NCBI GenBank assembly: GCA_009840545.1
Contig: VXNM01000003.1
Span: forward strand, 1-64,000
Direction of reading: 5' to 3'
Source: Gammaproteobacteria bacterium
GTDB lineage: Bacteria; Pseudomonadota; Gammaproteobacteria; Pseudomonadales; Azotimanducaceae
Length of the DNA stretch: 64,000 bases
The notes beneath the pieces are model-generated. The model was not told the origin of the DNA and did not search any database. It worked only from the letters and a program-made list of their open reading frames with translations. This document shows, piece by piece, positions 7,904 through 17,008 of this stretch; the first letter of the stretch is position 1; every line of letters begins with the position of its first letter. Position numbers and translations under genes: made by a program.

Positions 7904-9447
7904 AAAGGCCAGTTTTACTCTACTACGCGCTGGCTCTACTTGCGGGCGCCGCATACCCACTTGCGTTTGCTCCCTACGAGGTCTGGCCTGTCGCTATTGC
8001 ATCCTCAGTGATTTTGCTGGTGTGCCTGAATCGAACGACTCTACTAAATACATTTGGAATTCTTCTGTTCTTTGGCATAGGCAAGTACTCAATAGGTGCC
8101 TCTTGGACGTACGACGGGCTTATAACTCTGGGAGACATAGCACCTTCGCTTGCAACCGGTCTGGTATCTGTATTCGTTCTGTTCTATTCGTTGTTCTTTG
8201 CGTTCATATTGACAGCCGTGAAGTTTTGGATTGGAGTGACAATACCTCAATTTAGACGCTCACAACACTTGGCAATACGTTCTTTACCTTTCTGCGCCGG
8301 TTGGTTGGTATTTGAACAGGCCAACTACGTCACAGCTCTCGACACATCGTTTCCATGGCTCGACATCGGTTATGCCTTCACCGATACTTGGCTTGCTGGA
8401 TTTGCAACCCTTGGAGGCATCACACTTGTTAGCGCAGGAGCATTGGTAGTTGCAGTGGGTTTGCTCATGATTGCAAGCATGCCTCGATTGAGTGTAGTCT
8501 TGGTTGGACTGCCTTGGTTTGCCGGACTACTGGCACTACAACAGGAATGGACCGTAGTCAATGAGGATGTGAATGTTGCCCTTGTACAAGCCAACGTGTC
8601 GATAAAAGAGAAGTATTCGGAGGATGGACTTGGTCTCGCTTGGTCCACACATGTTGATCTATCGAGGAGTGCAGTTGAAGCTGACCTAGTCATTTGGCCA
8701 GAAGGAGCGTTACCGATTGCGGAGCACCAAGCTAGAGAATACATTCAATCATTGGCCAAATACTTGGACACAACTATTTTGACCGGTGTTTACATCAGGG
8801 ACGATGATCGGGGCAGCCAGAAGGCATACAACGGAGCTGTGAGCGTAGAACCTGTCGGCGATACAAGCCAATTTCTGAAGTTCAAGAGAGTGCCTTTCGG
8901 GGAATACACCCCACTAGAGTGGCTTTTTGAACCCATCCAGAGTGGCATGAACATTCCAAATTCCAACATAAAAGCTGGACCCGCGCGTCAGTCGCCACTT
9001 GAGTTGGACTGTTGCAAAGTGGGAATGAGCATCTGCTACGAAATTGCCTTTCCCTATTTGATCGGCCGAAGAGTTCACAACACCGAATTTCTCGTTGCGA
9101 TCAGCGAAGATGGATGGTTTGGAAATTCCATGGGTCCAGCCCAGCATATGCAGATTGCCAGAATGCGCGCTATCGAGACTCAAAGGTATGTTGTAAGAGT
9201 AACAAGCAGCGGATTAACAGGCATTGTGGACCCGAAGGGTAAGTTGGTTGCGGTTCTACCAGTAAACGAACCGGGCGTCTTGACATCCACAATAGAAAAG
9301 AGAACCGGATCGACACCGTTTATGTTCATTGCAGGTATCGTCGAGGGAATATTCGACGGTTTCTACCTACTCGGCCTCATGTTGACCGCAGCATGTGTAG
9401 CTCTTGTTGCTAGAGCTAGACAGAATCGAGCAACGTCCCAAGTGTAG
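7900..9447 (+). CDS. lnt: apolipoprotein N-acyltransferase, start codon non-canonical or uncertain
   Basis: Inner-membrane enzyme that N-acylates the lipoprotein Cys in the last step of lipoprotein maturation. N-terminal multi-TM part followed by a nitrilase-fold domain. Counting from the GTG at 8008, the catalytic triad is Glu232 (WPEGALP), Lys291 (FLKFKRVPFGEY) and Cys343 (SICYE). The family TM1 and its signature (LALLAGAAYPLAFAPYEVWP) are encoded at 7930-7989, upstream of that GTG. The frame is open only from 7861, after a TAG at 7858, and contains no ATG, GTG or TTG before 8008. I therefore place the start at the ATA (7900) that overlaps the corC stop. ATC (7897) or CTG (7930) are alternatives, and 8008 is the first canonical start. 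Confidence 0.9.
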   Translation: MERPVLLYYALALLAGAAYPLAFAPYEVWPVAIASSVILLVCLNRTTLLNTFGILLFFGIGKYSIGASWTYDGLITLGDIAPSLATGLVSVFVLFYSLFFAFILTAVKFWIGVTIPQFRRSQHLAIRSLPFCAGWLVFEQANYVTALDTSFPWLDIGYAFTDTWLAGFATLGGITLVSAGALVVAVGLLMIASMPRLSVVLVGLPWFAGLLALQQEWTVVNEDVNVALVQANVSIKEKYSEDGLGLAWSTHVDLSRSAVEADLVIWPEGALPIAEHQAREYIQSLAKYLDTTILTGVYIRDDDRGSQKAYNGAVSVEPVGDTSQFLKFKRVPFGEYTPLEWLFEPIQSGMNIPNSNIKAGPARQSPLELDCCKVGMSICYEIAFPYLIGRRVHNTEFLVAISEDGWFGNSMGPAQHMQIARMRAIETQRYVVRVTSSGLTGIVDPKGKLVAVLPVNEPGVLTSTIEKRTGSTPFMFIAGIVEGIFDGFYLLGLMLTAACVALVARARQNRATSQV

Positions 9448-9473
9448 TCAACAACGGTCATGTTTCGCGAGAA

Positions 9474-10652
9474 CTAGCTGTTTCTTCGAAACATTCGATA
9501 CAGAGAATATGCAAAGTTTGCGGGGAAATTAGCTAGCTTTCCCAAGACGGACTCCTTGATCGAATCGTTCAAGAACTCCCCCGAATTCAGTTCTTCAATA
9601 GCAGTCAGAGTTCGCTTGAAACCCTCTACTACCAATTCGTTACTTCGATCCACCGAAAGGTCCAATCCCCCGGTAACTATTACGGAGGTGAACAGACAAG
9701 CCAGAACAGCTTGTCGATAAAGCTCCCAGCCTTCCTCGAAGGTTATGGGTGTTGGCAGTGCATCGCCAAGGACCTCACAATAGTTCCGCACGGCTTCTCG
9801 TTCCACGTCACGCCTTGTGGCTGGAGCAAGGCTTCCCGTCAAAAAGTAAGCGAGATCGAAAAAGCCGTTAGAGGTTCCGCTTACTTGCCAGTCAACAGCG
9901 GCACACTCACCGTTGTCGTCAAAAAACAAGTTGTCCAAGCGGTAGTCACCATGCGTATACGTTTCATCGGCACCTCCAGATCCGATCAGAAACTCTGTGG
10001 CTCGTCGACCAATGGTTCGAACTATTTGCTCCGACTCGGGAGTGTAGTAACGCCCAAACTTCTCGATCGATCCCTCAACATTTGACAAGTACACAAAGTG
10101 TATAGCCGCAGCATTGATGGGTGTCATTCGATAGACATTCTTGAGTTCGCTAGCATCTGTACGATTCCAGAATTGGCCATGAAGCCTAGCGATGGCTCTT
10201 ACGGCGACGATTGCTTGTTCGCTACTCGCTCCATCCAACTGATTTACAGCCTTCATCGACTGCAAGTCTTCCAAGACCAAAAAGAAGCGATTTTCTTTCT
10301 TGTCGTGGGCACCGCAATATAGTTTGGGGGTTCGAATCTTCGCTACTTTCTGAATTTCGGAATAGAAAACGTACTCTCGTCGATAAAGATCCAACGACTT
10401 GGCTAGCCCGAGACTTGCTGGATCCGAACTAGACATCTTGACCACAACCGAATTGGGATACTGTTGGGTCATCTCCGTGTATTCGATCTTCACCCGACAG
10501 AGCACTGCCATCAATCCGAACCCAACGCCAATTTCGGAGATGTCGATGCCTTTGATTGCGCTACCGATGCCTGGGAAGGACTCCCCTAGAGCCTGTCCTA
10601 GCCATTCGGTCGAGATATGTACCTTGCTCGAGGGAATGTCTATTGAAGCCAT
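9474..10652 (-). CDS. APH/ecdysteroid-kinase-like phosphotransferase
   Basis: 392 aa protein-kinase-like fold of the aminoglycoside phosphotransferase/EcKL group. Visible elements are VVVKMSS (the ATP-binding Lys strand), ARLHGQFW, the Brenner/catalytic motif HGDYRLDNLFF and the metal-binding DWQ in the next strand. Members phosphorylate hydroxyls of small molecules such as sterols, aminoglycosides or choline. The length and the FFLVLEDL...ARLHGQFW pattern are closer to ecdysteroid-kinase-like (DUF1679) proteins than to drug-resistance APHs, so resistance should not be assumed. It converges on lnt and starts a block that separates lnt from leuS. Confidence 0.75.
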   Translation of the reverse strand: MASIDIPSSKVHISTEWLGQALGESFPGIGSAIKGIDISEIGVGFGLMAVLCRVKIEYTEMTQQYPNSVVVKMSSSDPASLGLAKSLDLYRREYVFYSEIQKVAKIRTPKLYCGAHDKKENRFFLVLEDLQSMKAVNQLDGASSEQAIVAVRAIARLHGQFWNRTDASELKNVYRMTPINAAAIHFVYLSNVEGSIEKFGRYYTPESEQIVRTIGRRATEFLIGSGGADETYTHGDYRLDNLFFDDNGECAAVDWQVSGTSNGFFDLAYFLTGSLAPATRRDVEREAVRNYCEVLGDALPTPITFEEGWELYRQAVLACLFTSVIVTGGLDLSVDRSNELVVEGFKRTLTAIEELNSGEFLNDSIKESVLGKLANFPANFAYSLYRMFRRNS

Positions 10653-10868
10653 AGTCGAACCACCAATTGACCTACAAATATCGTCGTAGCTGGGCTGGAA
10701 ACTTCATTAAACCAAACTCCTTACCGTAGTTAGCACGTCTTGTTGGATTCCTACCCCTATAGGACAGGACTCATCCTGCTAGTATGACTATTCGCCCGAT
10801 CAGTGTCGTACATTCGTGTAGTCGGCTGCCGGTGTCGGGTGTTTGTTTCGACCAAGAGAATTCATCCA

Positions 10869-11573
10869 ATGTGCGGTCGCTTTACACAACAACTGAGCTG
10901 GGCAGAGTTACATGAACTCTACAGCGTTTACACCGTTCCTCATGTATCCTCCCTTCCAGCACGTTTCAACGGAGCTCCGACCCAAGAATTCGCCGCTTGT
11001 CGTCTAAACGAGTCAGGAAATAGAGAGATTTCCATACTTCGCTGGGGACTTATACCCTTTTGGTCGAAAGACCCATCCATCGGATCACGTCTAATCAATG
11101 CTCGGGCAGAGACCGTTCACTCGAAACCTTCATTTCGAGCCGCTTTCCGCCAGAGGAGATGTTTAGTCCCTGCAAATGGATGGTTTGAATGGTCGTCCGT
11201 AGCAGGCCGAAAACAACCATACTTCATAGCATCTGAGAGCTCTGGTCCTCTCTCTATAGCAGCTCTTTGGGAGTCTTGGGACAAGGATGAAGAACCGCTC
11301 GAAACCTTCACGCTAATCACAACTCAAGCAACGAGCGAACTTTCGAAAATTCATCACCGGCAACCAGCAATTCTTAGCTCCAACGACTGGGACCTATGGT
11401 TGGACCCAAATTCGTCGGCTACATCACTGCTTGATCTCGTTCAAACCCCTTATCGTGGCCCCTACCTGTACCACGCGGTCAGTACAAGAGTGAACAATGT
11501 TCGGAATAACACCAAAGAAATACTTGAGCCTTCTTCCGAACGCGGCCTTTTCGGTTCAATTGATCAAGACTAG
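10869..11573 (+). CDS. yedK: SRAP-domain protein (HMCES/YedK), abasic-site shield
   Basis: 234 aa. The start is fixed by the family: Met-Cys-Gly-Arg-Phe-Thr, where Met removal exposes Cys2, the residue that crosslinks to abasic sites in single-stranded DNA. A GTG at 10803 gives a longer frame but would bury Cys2 and is rejected. Also visible are the NARAET segment with the conserved Glu, CLVPANGWFEW, and the His of IHHRQPAIL expected to act in crosslink chemistry. The role is protection of ssDNA abasic sites during replication. It is a single gene converging on the ThDP enzyme. Confidence 0.93.
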   Translation: MCGRFTQQLSWAELHELYSVYTVPHVSSLPARFNGAPTQEFAACRLNESGNREISILRWGLIPFWSKDPSIGSRLINARAETVHSKPSFRAAFRQRRCLVPANGWFEWSSVAGRKQPYFIASESSGPLSIAALWESWDKDEEPLETFTLITTQATSELSKIHHRQPAILSSNDWDLWLDPNSSATSLLDLVQTPYRGPYLYHAVSTRVNNVRNNTKEILEPSSERGLFGSIDQD

Positions 11574-11595
11574 CCGCAAACTCATCCAGAACACC

Positions 11596-13257
11596 TCAGG
11601 CAGCCGGTCTGAGGAAGGCGGGATATTGAGAGAAATCAGTGTCTTGTCGGGTGATGATTTCTATTACGGTGGTCCTCCCCTCTTTGTTTTCCGTTTGCGC
11701 TGACTTTAGCGCTGGTTCGATCTCTTCAGGACGCGTAACGACAATGCCAGTTGCTCCGAGTGCTTTAGACATGGCGGCGTACTCCCCTGACTGATTTCCG
11801 ACACCGTACTTTGCCATTGCCACTTTCAGTTTCTTGTCATAGCCGCCCATGGTTCCATTGTTGACAATCACCGAAGTAATCGGTGCATCCGCTCGAACCG
11901 CCGTTTCAATCTCAGTGCCAGTATGGCCAAATGCTAGGTCTCCCATGAAGTTCATGCAGAACTTCTCTGGAGCCGCCAATTTAGCTCCGATGGCTAATGG
12001 TAGACCGTATCCCAAGTGCGTGGTTTTGCCCCATCCAATGTAGCCATATGGTTTTGATGCTCGATAGAAAGGCATGATTTGATCGCGGGGATTGCCTGCA
12101 TCATGGGTAACCACTGAGTTCTCATGATCGATCACATTGTTGATCGCGTTGATTACACGATAAGGATTTATTGGTGTTTCGGATGAATTGAGCTTTGGAG
12201 TCCAGTCGTTTATCCAAGACTGCTTGCTGTCTCTTATTGATTTGGCAAGAGCTTCATTATGGGGTCTCCCGTTGTCTCCCACTTGAGCCCTAAATTCTTC
12301 AATCAAGCAGTCCAGAGTGAGTCTTGCATCTCCAACAAGACCCAGTTCAACACTGTAGTCCTTGTTTATGTCTAACGCATTGTTCGTGGATTGAACTATT
12401 CGTTTGCCCGCCGGAATCTCCAACCCAAATCCTGTTCTTGTTAGCGCTGAACCCACAGCAAACACCAAGTCTGTACTACCTAACCACTCGAATACTGTCT
12501 TAGGAGCTGTCCGATTGGCAGAACCTAACGCCAATGCATGATCATCCGGAAAAGCACTTTTTCCCTGCATCGTCGTTATCACCGGAATTTGTGCAAGATC
12601 CACAAAATCCATGAGCTGTTCGCAAGCATTTGCGTATAGCACTCCCTGACCAATCCAAAGTACCGGATTGCGTGCTTCTACGAGTAAGCGAACCGCATCT
12701 TTGACATCGCTTAAGTTTGGTCGAGTAGGCATAGATTTGGGTACGCGATACTCGTCCACACCTTCCGTTATTTCTCGAGCAAGCACATCTCCATGAAGTT
12801 CGACTACCACTGGACCTGGTCGACCTTGCTTCAAGGTGTGAAAAGCGCGCCTCATTTCACGGGTTGTTCGGTTGGGTTGGTCGATCGATATTGCCAATTT
12901 CGAGACGTGCTCGTAGTTCTTCACAGCCGAGAAGTTTGGCTGAATGTCGTATCTACCTACCCCACTACCTCCGGGCAGAAATAGCAGAGGTACAGCTTCT
13001 CCCCATGCTTGTGCAATTCCGCCAAATGAATTCTCAACTCCAGGACCTGATTGCGAAACGAAAACTCCAATCTTCTTGCCTGCCAACTGTCGGGAATAGC
13101 CATCCGCAGCATTGATTGCTCCCCGCTCCTGCCGAAATACGATGGGTCGAATTCCTATGCGGGCAGAAGCCTCGATTAATGGATTGTCCGGAAAGCACGC
13201 GATCCAATCCGTTCCTTCCGCCTTTAAGCACTTTGCTACTAGGTCGTATCCATTCAC
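11596..13257 (-). CDS. thiamine diphosphate-dependent enzyme (acetolactate synthase-like)
   Basis: 553 aa with the three-domain ThDP architecture. The N-terminal PYR domain has the activating Glu in FRQERGAINAADGYSR. The central domain follows (about 190-330). The C-terminal PP domain has the metal/ThDP motif GDLAFGHTGTEIETAV...NNGTM. I chose the GTG at 13257 because GAGGAG stands 6 nt upstream and MNGYDLVAKCLKAEG is the usual family start; a GTG at 13287 lacks this. It is not a housekeeping IlvB: no ilvH is adjacent and the motifs drift. An oxalyl-CoA decarboxylase, benzoylformate decarboxylase or sulfoacetaldehyde-type activity are all possible. Confidence 0.85.
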   Translation of the reverse strand: MNGYDLVAKCLKAEGTDWIACFPDNPLIEASARIGIRPIVFRQERGAINAADGYSRQLAGKKIGVFVSQSGPGVENSFGGIAQAWGEAVPLLFLPGGSGVGRYDIQPNFSAVKNYEHVSKLAISIDQPNRTTREMRRAFHTLKQGRPGPVVVELHGDVLAREITEGVDEYRVPKSMPTRPNLSDVKDAVRLLVEARNPVLWIGQGVLYANACEQLMDFVDLAQIPVITTMQGKSAFPDDHALALGSANRTAPKTVFEWLGSTDLVFAVGSALTRTGFGLEIPAGKRIVQSTNNALDINKDYSVELGLVGDARLTLDCLIEEFRAQVGDNGRPHNEALAKSIRDSKQSWINDWTPKLNSSETPINPYRVINAINNVIDHENSVVTHDAGNPRDQIMPFYRASKPYGYIGWGKTTHLGYGLPLAIGAKLAAPEKFCMNFMGDLAFGHTGTEIETAVRADAPITSVIVNNGTMGGYDKKLKVAMAKYGVGNQSGEYAAMSKALGATGIVVTRPEEIEPALKSAQTENKEGRTTVIEIITRQDTDFSQYPAFLRPAA

Positions 13258-13410
13258 AGCATTCTCCTCAATACACAAGCTGACCACAAGCCAACAGATG
13301 TCTATATCTTAAGAATTGGAACTTCCACACAATTGCGACGTCGACTTTGCGCGTGCAGCGTCCAAGTCATCCCATTTACATCGCAGTGTCTTAGTGAGGG
13401 TCGTTTTTCT

Positions 13411-13457
13411 GGTGCTCGTCAGAGCACCCTTCGCTCCAGTTTTTCTCGCAAAACTGG
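13411..13457. repeat. two consecutive perfect hairpins
   Basis: Hairpin 1: GGTGCTC-GTCA-GAGCACC (13411-13428, 7-bp stem). Hairpin 2: CCAGTTTT-TCTCGC-AAAACTGG (13436-13457, 8-bp stem). They are 7 nt apart in a roughly 180-nt gap between the ThDP gene start and a small minus-strand ORF. Neither is followed by a clear T-run on either strand, so simple terminators are doubtful. A structured RNA, a REP-like element or a recombination site remnant are alternatives. Confidence 0.5.
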
Positions 13458-13471
13458 TCGATAGCCCGATG

Positions 13472-13708
13472 TTAGCGTTCTAGACACCCTGCAAGTATGT
13501 TTGCACCGAGAAAGAAGAGCAAAGTTCCTATTTCCGATTTCACAATGTTGAAGTTAGCGAGCGAGGTACAAATGGTGTAGATGCCAACTGCCATAAGAAC
13601 GATTCCCGCAGCACTTTTTATTCGCTTCACTCCAAGGAAATGAAGCAATGCGACCGTGAGCAGTCTCAAGCTGTGCAATAAATCGAGAAATGTGGTCGAC
13701 ACGTCCAA
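13472..13708 (-). CDS. possible small membrane protein, 78 aa
   Basis: TTG start with TTAAGGTG just upstream. Two hydrophobic segments are predicted (AAGIVLMAVGIYTICTSLANF and IGTLLFFLGANILAGCL). No family is recognised. The composition is protein-like and there is no competing gene in the interval, but a short ORF with a TTG start is weak evidence. Confidence 0.35.
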   Translation of the reverse strand: MDVSTTFLDLLHSLRLLTVALLHFLGVKRIKSAAGIVLMAVGIYTICTSLANFNIVKSEIGTLLFFLGANILAGCLER

Positions 13709-13996
13709 TGCACCTTAAGAAAATGTCGGAACACATTCAATTTATCACAAGACACCGATGGAGGGTAGCTCACACTAGGCAGAGTTGGTGGCGAGAGGAT
13801 GTTGTATTCAAACTAGATCCGGATGGCTTTCCTCCTCGAAGTGTGCTAGATAGCGGACGCATGAGTGAGTCCTGCCGGTACGACAACTTAGACATTGATA
13901 CACAACAGATACTGAAGTGACGTCAATCACGCAAGGTTGAGTGGTATCATCGCTCGCTATTCTCCGCCTTTTTCCTCGCCCGAAAACCCAGCAAGT

Positions 13997-16429
13997 ATGG
14001 ACTCGTACGACCCCATAGCAATCGAACAGAAATGGCAGCGTCGTTGGGAAGAAAGAGGAACAAATGCGTTCTCCGAATCAGAACTCCGCGAAGCCAATAG
14101 TCCCTTCTATAACTTAATGATGTTTCCTTATCCTTCTGCGGAAGGATTACACATTGGAAATATTTACGCCTACACCGGAGCGGATGTTCAAGGTCGCTAT
14201 CAACGACTTACCGGAAAGACTGTATTTCAACCCATGGGATTTGATGCTTTTGGGATACATTCCGAGAACTTTGCACTAAACACCGGTACCAATCCCAATG
14301 AATTGATTCCAAGAAACATCGCAAATTTCACACAGCAGCTCAGAAGAATGGGCGGGATGTTCGATTGGAATCACACGGTCGACACAACACACCCATCCTA
14401 TTACCGTTGGACGCAATGGATTTTTGTTCAACTCTTCAAAGCCGGACTTGTTGTACGGCGTAATGCAGCTGTCAATTGGTGTCCGCAATGCATGACTGTA
14501 TTGGCAAACGAACAGGTGATTGAAGGTTTGTGCGAGCGTTGCGACTCGAAAGTGGAGCAACGCCAACTTCCACAATGGTTTGTACGGATCACCGAGTATG
14601 CAGAAAGGTTGCTTGCCAACATTCCCAAGCTAGACTGGTCGGACACAACTAGGATTGCACAGACAAACTGGATTGGGGCAAGCGATGGTGCAAGAGTGCG
14701 GTTTCGAGTTGCAAGTTCGAAACGATTCATTGAGGTTTTTACTACACGGCCCGATACGCTCTTTGGTGCAACCTACATGGTTCTTGCACCAGAGCACGAA
14801 TTAGTTCAAGAATTGACCTGCCCTGAACAAACGACGGAGGTCGAGAACTACGTCAAGCGAGTCCAGCTTGAAGACCTTGTTGAAAGACAAAAGATGGATC
14901 GCGCAAAGACAGGCGTGTTTACAGGTTCCTACTGCGTCAATCCTGTAAACGAAGAATACATACCGATTTGGATATCGGACTATGTCCTAGCAGGATACGG
15001 CACCGGAGCAATCATGGCTGTTCCAGCACATGACCAGCGCGACTTCGAATTCGCTACGAAGTTCGAGTTGCCGATACGCAAAGTTATTCAAGACCCTCAA
15101 GATGATTCGGAAGCATTCTTCGCGCAAGCCTTTGAAGGAGATGGCGTTCTCGTAAATTCCGGCCGATATGACGGGCTTGCGAGCAACGTTGCGAAAGCTC
15201 AAATCGTCAATGAACTTGCTGGGCGTGGCCTCGGTAGCAAGACGACACAGTATCGACTTCACGATTGGTGCATATCCAGGCAACGATATTGGGGACCTCC
15301 CATTCCCATAATCCATTGCGACCAATGCGGACCAGTAGTAGTCCCCGAAAAGGACCTTCCGGTTGTTCTGCCGTATCTTGAAGATTTCAAACCAGGCGAG
15401 GACGGCAAAAGCCCGCTCGCAAGAGACGAAGATTGGAGCGTTGCACCTTGTCCGAATTGTGGAGCGGCGTCTCAAAGAGAAACTGATGTTTCCGATACGT
15501 TTCTCGATAGCGCTTGGTACTTCTTGCGCTATCCGTGTACTGATAACAATTCGCAACCCTTCGAATCAGAAATGCTCGACAAGTGGTTGCCTGTTCACTC
15601 CTATATCGGAGGCAACGAACACGCGGTCTTGCACCTGCTTTATTCGCGATTTCTAGTGATGGCTCTGTCCGATTTGGGACTCACGAGCTTCGAAGAACCC
15701 TATCGAAAATTCAGAGCGCACGGTTTACTAATCAAGGATGGCAAGAAAATTTCCAAGAGCCGGGGAAACATCATCGTTCCGGATAGCCTCATAGCTGAAT
15801 TCGGCGCGGATACCGTTCGGATGTATCTCATGTTCTTAGGTCCGTTCGAACAAGGCGGAGACTACCAGGAACACGGAATTCTAGGTCCTCGATCATTTTT
15901 GAATCGTCTTTGGCAGTCCGTTGTAGAAGCTGAAGACGAAGAAATAGACCCTGATGTTGAGAAAGCGCTTCATCGGACGGTAAAGCACGTCTCTACTGCC
16001 ATCCAGGAGCTTCGTTTCAATACGGCCATCGCGAGCATGATGGAATATCTGAATGTTGTACGTTCAGAGGGTCGAAAAACGAGGCGACGTGAGGTCGAAC
16101 CGCTTATTGCCTTGATAGCACCGTTTTGCCCGCACATTGCCGAAGAGCTCCACGAGAGAATGGGCAATACGTCGAGCATCTTCGACTCTGGGAAGTGGCC
16201 TTCCTTCGACGAAAAGCTGCTTGAGGACGAAGGAGTGGAGATTGCAGTTCAAGTAAACGGAAAGCTCCGAGGAAAACTGCAATCCAGTTCCAACGCTACC
16301 CAGGATGAAGTTAAGGAACTGGCACTTCAACTTCCAAATGTTGCCCGTTACGCCGACAATGAGCGTATTCGGAAAGTCATTTATGTGCCAGGACGGATGC
16401 TCAGTTTGGTGGTGTCCCAAGAGTCGTAA
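13997..16429 (+). CDS. leuS: leucyl-tRNA synthetase, divergent HIGN-type
   Basis: 810 aa class Ia synthetase charging tRNA-Leu. The signature is PSAEGLHIGN (46-55), so the class I HIGH motif reads HIGN. The CP1 editing domain has TTRPDTLFGATYM and GTGAIMAVPAHDQRDFEFA. The KMSKS loop reads KISKS (GKKISKSRGN, near residue 583). The C-terminal domain ends AVQVNGKLRGKL...VPGRMLSLVV. The ATG at 13997 opens the family N-terminus; an in-frame TTG at 13937 is rejected. The stretch GFDAFGIHSENFAL replaces the GWDAFGLPAENAA seen in E. coli LeuRS, so this is a different LeuRS lineage, although its neighbours lptE and holA are the gammaproteobacterial order. Confidence 0.96.
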   Translation: MDSYDPIAIEQKWQRRWEERGTNAFSESELREANSPFYNLMMFPYPSAEGLHIGNIYAYTGADVQGRYQRLTGKTVFQPMGFDAFGIHSENFALNTGTNPNELIPRNIANFTQQLRRMGGMFDWNHTVDTTHPSYYRWTQWIFVQLFKAGLVVRRNAAVNWCPQCMTVLANEQVIEGLCERCDSKVEQRQLPQWFVRITEYAERLLANIPKLDWSDTTRIAQTNWIGASDGARVRFRVASSKRFIEVFTTRPDTLFGATYMVLAPEHELVQELTCPEQTTEVENYVKRVQLEDLVERQKMDRAKTGVFTGSYCVNPVNEEYIPIWISDYVLAGYGTGAIMAVPAHDQRDFEFATKFELPIRKVIQDPQDDSEAFFAQAFEGDGVLVNSGRYDGLASNVAKAQIVNELAGRGLGSKTTQYRLHDWCISRQRYWGPPIPIIHCDQCGPVVVPEKDLPVVLPYLEDFKPGEDGKSPLARDEDWSVAPCPNCGAASQRETDVSDTFLDSAWYFLRYPCTDNNSQPFESEMLDKWLPVHSYIGGNEHAVLHLLYSRFLVMALSDLGLTSFEEPYRKFRAHGLLIKDGKKISKSRGNIIVPDSLIAEFGADTVRMYLMFLGPFEQGGDYQEHGILGPRSFLNRLWQSVVEAEDEEIDPDVEKALHRTVKHVSTAIQELRFNTAIASMMEYLNVVRSEGRKTRRREVEPLIALIAPFCPHIAEELHERMGNTSSIFDSGKWPSFDEKLLEDEGVEIAVQVNGKLRGKLQSSSNATQDEVKELALQLPNVARYADNERIRKVIYVPGRMLSLVVSQES

Positions 16430-16477
16430 GCAAGCTTCTAGGGTGTGACAAACATTTTTACACTTGCCGCTGTGCGT

Positions 16478-16996
16478 ATGTCGCGCTTGCTCGTTCTATT
16501 GATCTGCAGCCTGTTTATTAGCAGTTGTGGATTTCACCTTCGAACCAACACTCTTGCCAGTTACATAAGCTCGGTCGACGTCACGGGAACAAAGTCTCCC
16601 AGGATCGTACGATCTCTTGAAAGCAAGCTTAACGAGCTCGGAATCGTAGTGGACACATCCGATGCACCCGACGTTCGCGTGCAAATCTCCGAGCACAGTT
16701 TCGAAAAGGAGGCCTCGCTACTCGCTCCGTTAGGTGGAATGATCGAATACGAACTCACTTTAACAGTAGTCATGCGGTTTGGAGTGCCCAACATTGAGCC
16801 AAATACCGATGTGGTCTCAATGTCCGCGACCCGAAAGGTGAAAGTAAATACAGAGAACCTCTTGTCGACTTCTGCGGAGGAACAGCTCGTACGGAGAGAA
16901 CTCTCCGACACGATTGTGGATGAGATCATTCGAACTATTTCCCACGAGGTTCGAAGGCCGTTGTCCCCACCGAGCAATGAGGATATTAAGGACTGA
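16478..16996 (+). CDS. lptE: LPS-assembly lipoprotein LptE
   Basis: 172 aa outer-membrane lipoprotein that plugs LptD and helps insert LPS. The signal peptide MSRLLVLLICSLFISSC ends in a lipobox with Cys17 followed by GFHLR, the LptE hallmark. A GTG at 16445 would add 11 residues in front of an already complete signal peptide, so the ATG at 16478 is preferred. The position between leuS and holA is the standard gammaproteobacterial arrangement and supports the call despite low sequence conservation in this family. Confidence 0.9.
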   Translation: MSRLLVLLICSLFISSCGFHLRTNTLASYISSVDVTGTKSPRIVRSLESKLNELGIVVDTSDAPDVRVQISEHSFEKEASLLAPLGGMIEYELTLTVVMRFGVPNIEPNTDVVSMSATRKVKVNTENLLSTSAEEQLVRRELSDTIVDEIIRTISHEVRRPLSPPSNEDIKD

Positions 16997-17008
16997 GACC
17001 TAGACTCA

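Noticed and set aside
13690-13920. 76-codon plus-strand frame before leuS
   Set aside because: No start context or protein-like pattern; overlaps the putative 78-aa ORF.
14987-15556. Open frame of 189 codons on the minus strand
   Set aside because: Antisense to leuS and covers its conserved editing and catalytic regions.
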